Shown here in pieces: positions 7,863 to 15,206 of a DNA stretch of 19,360 nucleotides (the first letter of the stretch is position 1; each line of letters begins with the position of its first letter). Under the pieces are notes generated by a model. That model did no database searches. It had not been told where the DNA came from and worked only from the letters and a program-made list of their open reading frames with translations. Source of the stretch: Desulfobacterales bacterium (GTDB lineage: Bacteria; Desulfobacterota; Desulfobacteria; Desulfobacterales; UBA11574); the NCBI GenBank assembly GCA_012974475.1, contig JAAXQD010000072.1, positions 1 to 19,360 on the forward strand, in the 5' to 3' direction. The position numbers and the translations under genes are program-made.

Positions 7863-8473
7863 TGAAGAAAATTTCTGGCAATAGCCTCAAGCGACTGATG
7901 TTTAAAAAAGGGCCGGTCATGGTGGTTTTCATGATGCTGCTCTTTTTCTGTTTTATGGGGGTGGCCATGGCATCTTCAGAACAGGGGGGCGAGTCCAAAG
8001 GATGGGTGGCGACGGATACTTACAAGGTCATGAACTTTTCGGTTTTGGCCATCGGTCTTTTCTTTCTTTTAAGAAAGCCGACATCCCAGGCACTCAATTC
8101 CAGGATCAAAGGGATTAAGGATCAACTCGATGAACTGGAAACAAAGAAGAAGGCGGCTGAAAAACAGCTGGCGGAATACAATGAAAAATTTTCCCAGTTG
8201 GAGCAGGAGACTCAAAAGCTTGTCGAAGATTATATCCGGCAGGGGAATGAGGCCAAAGCCAGAATCATCGACGAAGCGAAAACAGCCGCTGAAAAATTGG
8301 AAGAACAAGCCCGTCGCAACATCGATCATGAGTTCAAACAGGCCAAATTAGAGCTTCAGCAAGAGATACTGGAAAAGGCATTGGAAAAATCAGAAGAAAT
8401 CCTAACAAATAAAATTACGGCCAAAGACCAGGAAAAACTGGTGGATGAATATTTAGAGAAGGTGGTGGCATAG
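7862..8473 (+). CDS. atpF: ATP synthase F0 b subunit
   Basis: A 203-residue second b-type stalk subunit. It starts with a signal-peptide-like segment ending A-M-A-S-S. A membrane-spanning stretch (about residues 52-70) follows, with a R-K-P-T motif, then a long K/E/Q coiled coil to the C-terminus. With the preceding b' it forms the b/b' heterodimer that holds alpha3beta3 against rotation through delta. The ATG shares one base with the upstream TAA and is preceded by GGGAGGG at 7848-7854. Its stop overlaps the GTG of atpH by one base. At 203 residues it is longer than the usual ~156-170 because of the extra N-terminal segment. Confidence 0.93.
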   Translation: MKKISGNSLKRLMFKKGPVMVVFMMLLFFCFMGVAMASSEQGGESKGWVATDTYKVMNFSVLAIGLFFLLRKPTSQALNSRIKGIKDQLDELETKKKAAEKQLAEYNEKFSQLEQETQKLVEDYIRQGNEAKARIIDEAKTAAEKLEEQARRNIDHEFKQAKLELQQEILEKALEKSEEILTNKITAKDQEKLVDEYLEKVVA

Positions 8474-9024
8474 TGAAAAATTTAACCGTAGCACGGCGAT
8501 ATGCCAAGGCACTTTTGATTATCGGTAAAGAGGATGGCGAGGCTGAAACCTATCGAGAAGAATTAGACGGGTTTGCAAGCTTGATGTCTAGGGAAAAGGC
8601 TCTTGAACAGGCCATTTGTAACCCCCTCTACGCTGTTTCAGAACGCAAAAAAGTTTTAGAGAAAGTCATTGACAAAGTCGGTGTTTCCAAAGTTATGGCG
8701 TCGTTTTTCCTTTTACTGTTCGACAAAGGACGGTTTGGATTTTTGCACGTGATCAATGACTTTTATCAGATACTGGCGGATGAATTGCAAGGTATTGCAA
8801 GGGCCAACCTGGTTTCGGCAACGGAGCTTTCATCCAAAACCGTTGATAAGATTCGTACAACCCTGTCGAATATGACAGGTAAAGATATTGTTTTGGAAGT
8901 TGAACAGGACCTGGGGCTTATCGGTGGAATTGTTTCAAGAATAGGAGATCTGGTTCTGGACGGTAGTATCAAATCACAATTACTCAATATGAGAGAATCA
9001 TTAAAAAGGGGTGAGAGTGTATAG
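8473..9024 (+). CDS. atpH: ATP synthase F1 delta subunit
   Basis: A 183-residue delta (OSCP) subunit that clamps the b stalk to the top of the alpha3beta3 head. It shows the N-terminal helical domain A-R-R-Y-A-K-A-L (about 7-14), the family pattern F-F-L-L-L-F-D-K-G-R in the middle, and the C-terminal D-L-G-L-I-G-G-I-V-S-R-I-G-D-L-V-L-D-G-S (about 148-167). It begins with GTG overlapping the atpF stop by one base and ends directly before the atpA ATG. This fully coupled packing contrasts with the spaced genes that follow. Confidence 0.95.
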   Translation: MKNLTVARRYAKALLIIGKEDGEAETYREELDGFASLMSREKALEQAICNPLYAVSERKKVLEKVIDKVGVSKVMASFFLLLFDKGRFGFLHVINDFYQILADELQGIARANLVSATELSSKTVDKIRTTLSNMTGKDIVLEVEQDLGLIGGIVSRIGDLVLDGSIKSQLLNMRESLKRGESV

Positions 9025-10542
9025 ATGGAATTAAAAGCTGAAGAAATAAGCCAGATTATTAAAGAACAGATTATGGATTACGACAAGAAGGTTGAGTTGA
9101 GTGAAACAGGAACCGTCTTGTCGGTGGGTGACGGTATTGCCAGGGTATATGGTTTAGAAAAAGTTATGACAATGGAGCTTGTTGAATTTGCGGATGGTAC
9201 TCTGGGACTGGTATTAAACCTTGAAGAGGATAATGTTGGCGTGGCCATTATGGGTGAAGACATCCATATCAAGGAAGGGGATATTGTCAAGCGAACCGGA
9301 CGGATCGCTGAGGTTCCGGTTGGCGAAGCTGTTTTGGGCCGTGTTGTTGATACAACAGGCGCACCTCTTGACGGCAAGGGTCCTATTGATGCAAAAGAGT
9401 TCAGAAGAATCGAGGTCGTTGCGCCCGGTGTTATTGCCAGAAAGAGTGTTCATGAACCATGCTATACAGGTGCAAAAGCTGTCGATTCTATGACGCCTGT
9501 GGGCAGGGGACAACGTGAACTTATCATTGGCGACCGCCAGATCGGTAAAACAGCACTTGCTGTTGACGCAATTATTGCACAGAAGGATACGGATATTTAC
9601 TGTGTCTATGTTGCATGCGGCCAGAAAAAATCAACAGTTGCCCAGGTTGCGGATATTCTTGAAAAGCACGGTGCGATGGAATACACGACAATAGTTGCTG
9701 CATGCGCGAGTGATCCGGCATCATTGCAGTTCCTGGCTCCTTATGCAGGATGCTCAATGGGTGAATATTTCCGTGACAACGGCAAGCATGCTTTAATCAT
9801 TTATGATGATCTTTCAAAACAGGCTGCTGCCTACCGTCAGGTTTCTCTTCTTTTAAGACGTCCGCCGGGCCGTGAAGCATACCCCGGCGATATTTTCTAT
9901 AATCACTCTCGTCTGCTTGAGCGCTCCGCAAAATTGAATGATGAACTTGGTGCGGGCTCTCTTACAGCTCTTCCGATTATTGAAACCCAGGCCGGTGACG
10001 TATCAGCCTTTATTCCCACAAATGTTATTTCAATTACTGACGGCCAGATATACGTTGAGCCGAACATGTTTTTTGCAGGTATTAGACCGGCAATTAACGT
10101 TGGACTTTCAGTGTCACGAGTCGGCGGTGCCGCACAAGTAAAGGCCATGAAACAGGTTGCCGGTACACTGAGGCTTGATATGGCCCAATTCCGTGAGCTT
10201 GAAGCTTTTGCCGCATTCGGTAGTGATCTTGACGCATCTACACAGGCACAGCTTACACGAGGTTCGAGGCTTGTCGAAGTTTTGAAGCAGGGTCAGTTTC
10301 AGCCGCTTCCCATGGAAAAGCAGGTTACCATACTCTACGCCGGTACAAAGGGCTTTCTTGACAAATATCCGGCCGACGTGGTGACAAAGTATGAAACAGG
10401 TCTTTACCCTTTCATCGAAGACCGGTATCCGCAGATTTTTTCCGATCTTAAGGAAAAAGAAGAGTTCGATGACGACCTGGATAAACTGATGACAGAGGCT
10501 TTGAACGCCTATGACGAGGAATTCAAAGACACGATAAAGTAA
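9025..10542 (+). CDS. atpA: ATP synthase F1 alpha subunit
   Basis: A 505-residue non-catalytic nucleotide-binding subunit of F1. The N-terminal beta-barrel (about 25-95) is followed by R-G-Q-R-E-L-I-I-G-D-R-Q-I-G-K-T, the P-loop (169-176). The Walker B region is A-L-I-I-Y-D-D-L (about 256-263), and the arginine finger lies in S-V-S-R365-V-G-G-A-A-Q. The canonical P-loop is GDRQTGKT; here residue 173 is Ile instead of Thr (codon ATC). Start ATG 9025 follows directly on the atpH stop and has an AGGGGTGAG at 9007-9015. Codon use shifts within this gene toward CTT for Leu, unlike atpH upstream. Length is standard. Confidence 0.98.
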   Translation: MELKAEEISQIIKEQIMDYDKKVELSETGTVLSVGDGIARVYGLEKVMTMELVEFADGTLGLVLNLEEDNVGVAIMGEDIHIKEGDIVKRTGRIAEVPVGEAVLGRVVDTTGAPLDGKGPIDAKEFRRIEVVAPGVIARKSVHEPCYTGAKAVDSMTPVGRGQRELIIGDRQIGKTALAVDAIIAQKDTDIYCVYVACGQKKSTVAQVADILEKHGAMEYTTIVAACASDPASLQFLAPYAGCSMGEYFRDNGKHALIIYDDLSKQAAAYRQVSLLLRRPPGREAYPGDIFYNHSRLLERSAKLNDELGAGSLTALPIIETQAGDVSAFIPTNVISITDGQIYVEPNMFFAGIRPAINVGLSVSRVGGAAQVKAMKQVAGTLRLDMAQFRELEAFAAFGSDLDASTQAQLTRGSRLVEVLKQGQFQPLPMEKQVTILYAGTKGFLDKYPADVVTKYETGLYPFIEDRYPQIFSDLKEKEEFDDDLDKLMTEALNAYDEEFKDTIK

Positions 10543-10579
10543 GTTGTTTGTTTATAAGTTTGACCAATGGCGAGTAGCT

Positions 10580-10606
10580 GATAACCGATAACCGATAACA
10601 AATAAC
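10580..10606 (+). repeat. GATAACC heptamer tandem repeat in the atpA-atpG gap
   Basis: GATAACC occurs at 10580-10586 and 10587-10593, then GATAAC at 10594-10599 and a further AATAAC at 10601-10606. It fills part of the 88-nt gap between atpA and the chosen atpG start. It is low-complexity DNA with no evident coding or promoter signal. Confidence 0.8.
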
Positions 10607-10630
10607 TTTAAATATAAGGGCTTGAGTTGT

Positions 10631-11527
10631 ATGGCAACATTAAAGGAAGTCCAGACAAAAATTGGAAGTGTAAAGAAGACAAAGCAGATCACAAAGGCTA
10701 TGAATATGGTGGCAACTTCCAGATTGCGTGGAGCCCAGCAGAGAATGGACGGGTTCCGGCCGTATGCTGAGAAGTTCGAAGAAGTTCTGGGAAGCCTTGC
10801 TGAAAAAGCCGGTGAGGAAGCAAGTCCTTTGCTGGTCCCCAAAGAGGAAGTTGAAAATATCCATATTGTCCTGTGTACGTCGGACAGGGGGCTGTGCGGA
10901 GGTTTTAATATGAACCTTATTACAAAGGCTGCAGAACTCCATAAAGAAAAAGCCGGTGAAAATCTTGAAATATCTTTCACTAATTTTGGGAAAAAGGGAC
11001 GTGACTGGTGCCGGAAGAAAAATATGGCCAGGATAAGCGAGCATCTCGGCGTTGTTGGGGCAACATTTGGATTTAATGTGGCATCAACGACAGCCAGTAG
11101 CCTGGTTGAAGGGTTCCTTTCCGGGTCATATGATGAAGTTTATGTAGTGTATGCAGAATTTGTCAGCATGGGAAAACAGGTTCCGGTCGCAAAACAGATT
11201 CTTCCGATTGCTTCGGTTGAATCTTCAGAATCTGAAGATAAAGGTGATGAAGATGCTCCTTATCTCGCAGAGCATATTTGTGAGCCGCCAGCCGCTGAGC
11301 TTTTAGGGATTCTGCTTCCAAAGAACGTCTCTGTCCAGTTGTTCAGTGCCTTGCTTGAAACATCCACCAGTGAACATGCTGCACGTATGATGGCTATGGA
11401 TAACGCAACCAACGCGTGTAGTGACATGATTGATGAACTTACGCTCACTTATAACAAGGCAAGGCAGGCTGCTATTACTGCAGAATTAATGGATATAGTC
11501 GGTGGAGCCGAGGCGCTTAAAGGTTAA
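10631..11527 (+). CDS. atpG: ATP synthase F1 gamma subunit
   Basis: A 298-residue central rotor shaft. The N-terminal helix has the family signature (A-T-L-K-E-V-Q-T-K-I, I-T-K-A-M-N-M-V-A-T-S-R-L). The mid-protein motif C-T-S-D-R-G-L-C-G-G-F-N is at about 77-88. The C-terminal helix carries M-A-M-D-N-A-T-N-A and ends N-K-A-R-Q-A-A-I-T-A-E-L-M-D-I-V-G-G-A. The frame is open from a TTG at 10622, but ATG 10631 has AAGGG at 10616-10620 at good spacing and gives the canonical N-terminus. An acidic S/E/D-rich loop (about 197-208) precedes the C-terminal part. Confidence 0.97.
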   Translation: MATLKEVQTKIGSVKKTKQITKAMNMVATSRLRGAQQRMDGFRPYAEKFEEVLGSLAEKAGEEASPLLVPKEEVENIHIVLCTSDRGLCGGFNMNLITKAAELHKEKAGENLEISFTNFGKKGRDWCRKKNMARISEHLGVVGATFGFNVASTTASSLVEGFLSGSYDEVYVVYAEFVSMGKQVPVAKQILPIASVESSESEDKGDEDAPYLAEHICEPPAAELLGILLPKNVSVQLFSALLETSTSEHAARMMAMDNATNACSDMIDELTLTYNKARQAAITAELMDIVGGAEALKG

Positions 11528-11570
11528 ACTCGGAATTATATATAAAAAGATATACTAATATAGATTTTAT

Positions 11571-12999
11571 AGGAGGTCTATAGATGAGTGAAAATGTTGG
11601 GAAAATAGTACAGGTTATGGGTCCTGTAGTGGATGTTGAGTTTGAACCTGGAAAGCTGCCTACAATTTATACAGCGCTTTTAATTACAAACCCGGTTATC
11701 AACGACGAAGCCGACAACCTCGTTGTTGAAGTAGCACAGCATCTTGGAGATAACGTTGTAAGAACAATCGCTATGGATATAAGCGACGGTCTTGTCCGCG
11801 GAATGGAAGTAAGAGACACCGGCAAGGATATTATGATGCCGGTTGGTGCGGCTTCTTTGGGAAGAGTTCTGAATGTTGTAGGAAGACCTGTTGACGGCCT
11901 TGGCCCTGTAAGCCAGGAAAAGATGATGCCGATCCACAGGCAAGCTCCGGCATTTACAGAGCAGGACACTAGTGTAAATGTTCTTGAAACAGGAATCAAG
12001 GTTATCGACCTTCTCGTACCGTTTCCCCGTGGTGGTAAGATGGGACTTTTTGGCGGTGCCGGTGTTGGCAAGACCGTTATCATGATGGAAATGGTTAACA
12101 ATATTGCTATGCAGCATGGCGGTATATCCGTTTTTGCAGGTGTTGGCGAACGGACCCGTGAAGGTAACGACCTTTATCACGAGATGAAGGATTCAGGCGT
12201 TCTCCCCAAAGCAGCATTGATATACGGTCAGATGACCGAGCCTCCTGGAGCCAGGGCCCGTGTTGCTCTTTCAGCTCTTACATGTGCTGAATATTTCCGT
12301 GACGAGGAAGGCCAGGACGTTCTTATCTTCATCGATAACATTTTCCGGTTTACACAGGCCGGCGCCGAAGTATCCGCTCTTCTTGGTCGTATTCCTTCTG
12401 CTGTTGGCTATCAGCCGACGCTGGCTGTTGACCTGGGTGAACTTCAGGAACGGATTACTTCAACAAACAAGGGGTCAATTACAGCTGTACAGTGTGTTTA
12501 CGTACCTGCTGACGATCTTACCGACCCTGCTCCTGCTACCACATTTGCACATCTTGACGGGACTGTTGTTCTTTCAAGGAAGCTTACAGAGCTTGGTATT
12601 TATCCTTCAGTTGATCCTCTTGACTCAACTTCAAGGATTCTTGATGCTGCGTATATCGGAGAAGAGCACTACAGAGTCGCTCGAGAAGTACAGCAGATTC
12701 TTCAGAAATACAAAGAACTGCAGGATATTATCGCAATTCTTGGTATGGACGAACTTTCAGATGAAGACAAGATTACTGTTGAGCGTGCAAGAAAAATTCA
12801 GAGATTCCTGTCACAGCCTTTCCACGTCGCTGAAGTATTTACCGGTAAACCTGGATCATACGTAAAGATTGAAGATAATGTAAGAAGCTTCGGGGAAATT
12901 ATTGACGGAAAACATGATGCTATTCCGGAACAGGCTTTCTATATGGTAGGAGGCATTGAAGAGGTTCTTGAAAATGCCAAGGAAATGGCTGCTGCTTAA
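11571..12999 (+). CDS. atpD: ATP synthase F1 beta subunit (catalytic), with consensus RBS
   Basis: The coding part is 11584-12999 (471 residues); the entry starts at the perfect Shine-Dalgarno AGGAGGT (11571-11577), 6 nt before the ATG. This is the catalytic subunit. The P-loop G-G-A-G-V-G-K-T is at 157-164. The general base lies in G-E189-R-T-R-E-G-N-D-L. Walker B is V-L-I-F-I-D-N-I-F-R-F, and the family signature P-A-P-A-T-T-F-A-H-L follows. The C-terminal domain has the D-E-L-S-D-E-D-K (DELSEED-like) lever contacting gamma. By my hand count, Leu is CTT in about two thirds of cases and Thr is ACA in about half, unlike the flanking genes. The 31 nt after the stop hold no signal apart from the next RBS area. 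Confidence 0.98.
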
Positions 13000-13030
13000 T
13001 CTGTTAAAAAGGGCTTAAGGTTTATATACT

Positions 13031-13441
13031 ATGGCTGGAAATATTAGATTAGAAGTTGTTACCCCTGAAAAGTATGTGGTTGACGAAGAAGTCCAAATCG
13101 CTGTTGCTCCCGGAACTCTCGGGGAATTCGGAGTGCTCATCGGGCATACGCCTTTTTTAACCACTCTTAAAACGGGCACTGTCCATTATACGGCTGCTGA
13201 CGGGAAAGAAAAATTTGTTTTTGTAAGCGGCGGATTCGCTGAGGCGCTGCCGAATAAAGTTACCGTTTTGGCAGAATCAGCTGAAAGACGGCGCGATATT
13301 GACTCAGATCGTGCCAAAACAGCCATGGAACGCGCCCAGGATCGTTTGGCAAAAGAAAAGGCCGAAGATATCGATTTTAACAGGGCCAGAGCAGCTCTGG
13401 AAAGGGCTCTGTATCGTGTACGGCTGGCTGAAACGCGATAA
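13031..13441 (+). CDS. atpC: ATP synthase F1 epsilon subunit
   Basis: A 136-residue rotor/regulatory subunit. The N-terminal beta-sandwich contains the usual G-E-F-G-V-L-I-G-H-T-P-F-L-T-T-L-K-T-G (about 31-49) and a V-S-G-G-F-A-E segment (about 65-71). The C-terminal half is a helical hairpin rich in A/R/E, which in relatives can inhibit ATP hydrolysis. Codon use returns to the pattern of atpH and the mre genes (Leu mostly CTG/TTG/CTC). It is the last gene of the operon and is followed by an intrinsic terminator. Confidence 0.96.
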   Translation: MAGNIRLEVVTPEKYVVDEEVQIAVAPGTLGEFGVLIGHTPFLTTLKTGTVHYTAADGKEKFVFVSGGFAEALPNKVTVLAESAERRRDIDSDRAKTAMERAQDRLAKEKAEDIDFNRARAALERALYRVRLAETR

Positions 13442-13528
13442 TAAGTGTCCTTATTGTATCGGATTTTGACTTCATAACCTGAATTTATCCCTGAAAAGGG
13501 GATAGGTGATCTCATCTTTTTGTCTTGA

Positions 13529-13561
13529 GGGCAGACCCCTTATAAGGTTTGCCCTTTTTTT
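13529..13561 (+). terminator. Intrinsic terminator of the atp operon
   Basis: GGGCAGACC (13529-13537) pairs with GGTTTGCCC (13546-13554) over 9 bp with one G-U, around an 8-nt loop. A run of seven T follows. It sits 88 nt after the atpC stop. Confidence 0.93.
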
Positions 13562-13655
13562 GTAGATTTTCGTTAAAGATCAACATATAATGATTGAAAC
13601 GGCGACCGCCCAGTTTTTCATAATGATAGTTTATACTGAATTTTAAAAAAAATAC

Positions 13656-14420
13656 ATGGCAAATACCGACAGAAAACCGGCTGTAATCATACTTGCAGCA
13701 GGCCAGGGAACCCGCATGAAATCTCCGAAAGCCAAGGTGCTTCACGAGATACTGGGTAAACCCATGGTGCTGTATGTTGTGGAGACCGCCCAAAAAATTG
13801 CGGGTCAGAACGTAGTGTTGGTTATTGGAAGTCAGGCCGAAAAAGTTCGAAGCGTGGTGTCAGAAAATGCCGATATTATCTTTGCCGTGCAAGAAGAACA
13901 GCTCGGAACGGGCCATGCTGTTTCATGCGCATTTCCTCATCTGTCTGATAACACGAAGGAAGTGATTATTTTGTGCGGCGATGTTCCGTTAATTACTTAT
14001 GGAACGTTAATGCGGCTTTTTGAAGATCATGTTAACGGCAAGCGTGATATATCGCTGTTGGCCGTCGAGGTCGATAACCCCGAAGGATATGGAAGGATTC
14101 TCTTTGGTGAAAACCGTCGGTTATTGGGGATCGCAGAGGAGGCAGACGCTTCAACGGAGCAAAAGAGAATAAAAATCATTAATACAGGCATTTATTGTGT
14201 GAGAAAGGCGTTCTTGTTCGATTCGTTGAAACAAGTAAACTCGGAAAATGTTCAGGGTGAGTTTTATCTAACGGATATTGTTGAAATTGGATATAGGGAA
14301 GGACGGGTTGCCGGCGTAATGGTTGGCGACGATTGGGAGGAGACCGTTGGGGTCAACAACCCACAAGACCTTATTCAGGCTGAAAATATTCTGCGTAACA
14401 GGATACGGAATAGATCTTGA
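13656..14420 (+). CDS. glmU: Stand-alone UDP-GlcNAc pyrophosphorylase domain (GlmU N-terminal domain only)
   Basis: A 254-residue nucleotidyltransferase that should transfer UMP from UTP to GlcNAc-1-phosphate, making UDP-GlcNAc for peptidoglycan and LPS. GlmU motifs are clear: L-A-A-G-Q-G-T-R-M (13-21), K-V-L-H (27-30), Q-L-G-T-G-H-A-V (82-89), C-G-D-V-P-L (107-112), E-G-Y-G-R-I, I-N-T-G-I-Y-C, and G-E-F-Y-L-T-D-I-V near residue 210. It stops at the linker helix after V-G-V-N-N, so the left-handed beta-helix acetyltransferase half (about 200 residues) is absent. The next 50 nt are a promoter, not broken coding sequence. ATG 13656 follows an in-frame TAA with no clear SD. A related NDP-sugar pyrophosphorylase activity cannot be excluded. 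Confidence 0.85.
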   Translation: MANTDRKPAVIILAAGQGTRMKSPKAKVLHEILGKPMVLYVVETAQKIAGQNVVLVIGSQAEKVRSVVSENADIIFAVQEEQLGTGHAVSCAFPHLSDNTKEVIILCGDVPLITYGTLMRLFEDHVNGKRDISLLAVEVDNPEGYGRILFGENRRLLGIAEEADASTEQKRIKIINTGIYCVRKAFLFDSLKQVNSENVQGEFYLTDIVEIGYREGRVAGVMVGDDWEETVGVNNPQDLIQAENILRNRIRNRS

Positions 14421-14446
14421 CTTTCGTCGATATGTGAGATTATATT
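14417..14446 (+). promoter_or_regulatory. Sigma70-type promoter for zapB-zapA
   Basis: TTGACT (14417-14422) and TATATT (14441-14446), each 5/6 to consensus, are 18 nt apart. The -35 overlaps the glmU stop codon. Transcription would begin near 14453, about 20 nt before the zapB start codon. Confidence 0.6.
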
Positions 14447-14473
14447 AAGCTAGTATTATTGTGAGGTGTAAGA

Positions 14474-14716
14474 TTGGACAATGAATTTATTGTAGGACAA
14501 TTTGAGGAAATTGAGAAAAAAGTTGAAAAATTGATTGATGTTTTAAAGTCGCACGAAACGACTAACTTAGAACTCAGTAATAAAATCAATAAGTTAGAGG
14601 AAGAGCTTCAAGGTAAAAATGAGGTTGAAAGCAGTTATTCACAAGAAAGAGCCTTGATCCGGTCAAAGATTGACAGTCTTTTGGTCAGACTAGGGGATAT
14701 TGCGGACGCTGGATAG
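14474..14716 (+). CDS. zapB: ZapB-like cell-division coiled-coil protein
   Basis: An 80-residue, highly charged, all-helical protein with heptad-like spacing of L/I (F-E-E-I-E-K-K-V-E-K-L-I-D-V-L, then N-K-I-N-K-L-E-E-E-L). It ends in I-R-S-K-I-D-S-L-L-V-R-L. In other bacteria ZapB binds ZapA at the FtsZ ring and links it to the chromosome terminus. The zapA gene follows 42 nt later, which strongly supports the call, since coiled-coil similarity alone would be weak. The start is TTG at 14474, chosen for the GAGGTG at 14462-14467 with 6-nt spacing; no in-frame ATG is nearby. Confidence 0.75.
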   Translation: MDNEFIVGQFEEIEKKVEKLIDVLKSHETTNLELSNKINKLEEELQGKNEVESSYSQERALIRSKIDSLLVRLGDIADAG

Positions 14717-14758
14717 TGACCGCAAAGGAAGGTTTTGGAAAGGTAAAAGAGATAATCA

Positions 14759-15052
14759 TTGGAGCAACTTGTAACGATAGAGCTTTTTGGTCAACCTTAT
14801 ACATTTAAGGCGGAATCCAATGTGGCCCATGCCAAAGAGGTTGCGGATTATCTGGTCAAAGAGGTGGCCAGAATCGAGAAGCAACATCCGAATCAATCGT
14901 CTGGCAATAAACTTACCACGTTGCTCTTGGCCGCACTTAATATAGCCAATGAAAATGTTGAATTGAAAAAAAGTCATTCAGATTTGTTAAGTAATATTTC
15001 TAAAAAGTCGGCGAATCTGATACACGCGCTCGGTGTGGCAGTAACTGGTTGA
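14759..15052 (+). CDS. zapA: Cell division protein ZapA
   Basis: A 97-residue FtsZ-ring stabiliser. The N-terminal half V-T-I-E-L-F-G-Q-P-Y-T-F-K and the following A-K-E-V-A-D-Y-L-V-K-E-V match the ZapA beta-beta-alpha head. The C-terminal half is a helix with L-L-A-A-L-N-I-A-N-E, the usual ZapA dimerisation region. It bundles FtsZ protofilaments and recruits ZapB. TTG 14759 is the first possible start after an in-frame TAA at 14753-14755, with AAAAGAG at 14745-14751. The gene lies immediately before the 6S RNA locus, the arrangement long known from gamma-proteobacteria (ygfE-ssrS). Confidence 0.9.
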   Translation: MEQLVTIELFGQPYTFKAESNVAHAKEVADYLVKEVARIEKQHPNQSSGNKLTTLLLAALNIANENVELKKSHSDLLSNISKKSANLIHALGVAVTG

Positions 15053-15073
15053 AAGTTATCTAAAAAATGATGT

Positions 15074-15155
15074 CAAGAAATTGTAGCATGTTGTTTTAAT
15101 TCCTTTATCCTCCCTTTTGTCTGTATCATTAGAGGACAACAATAGTTATTTCTTG
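15074..15155 (+). repeat. Inverted repeat in the zapA-6S gap
   Basis: CAAGAAAT (15074-15081) is a perfect inverted repeat of ATTTCTTG (15148-15155). TTGTT and AACAA just inside the arms can extend the stem after an asymmetric bulge. The loop is pyrimidine-rich. I found no convincing promoter or gene in 15053-15206. Confidence 0.5.
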
Positions 15156-15206
15156 TGATCCTCCCGGAATATTCACGACCTTGAAGGTGTTTGCACTTTT
15201 TAACAC

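Noticed and set aside
12260..12865. A 201-residue open frame on the + strand inside atpD
   Set aside because: It lies in another frame of a strongly conserved gene, is rich in Leu/Ser/Phe from the shifted CTT codons, and has no family resemblance.
13594..13637. TTGAAA with CATAAT or TATACT as a glmU promoter
   Set aside because: The spacers are 19 nt or longer, too far from optimum to call, although some promoter is expected after the terminator.
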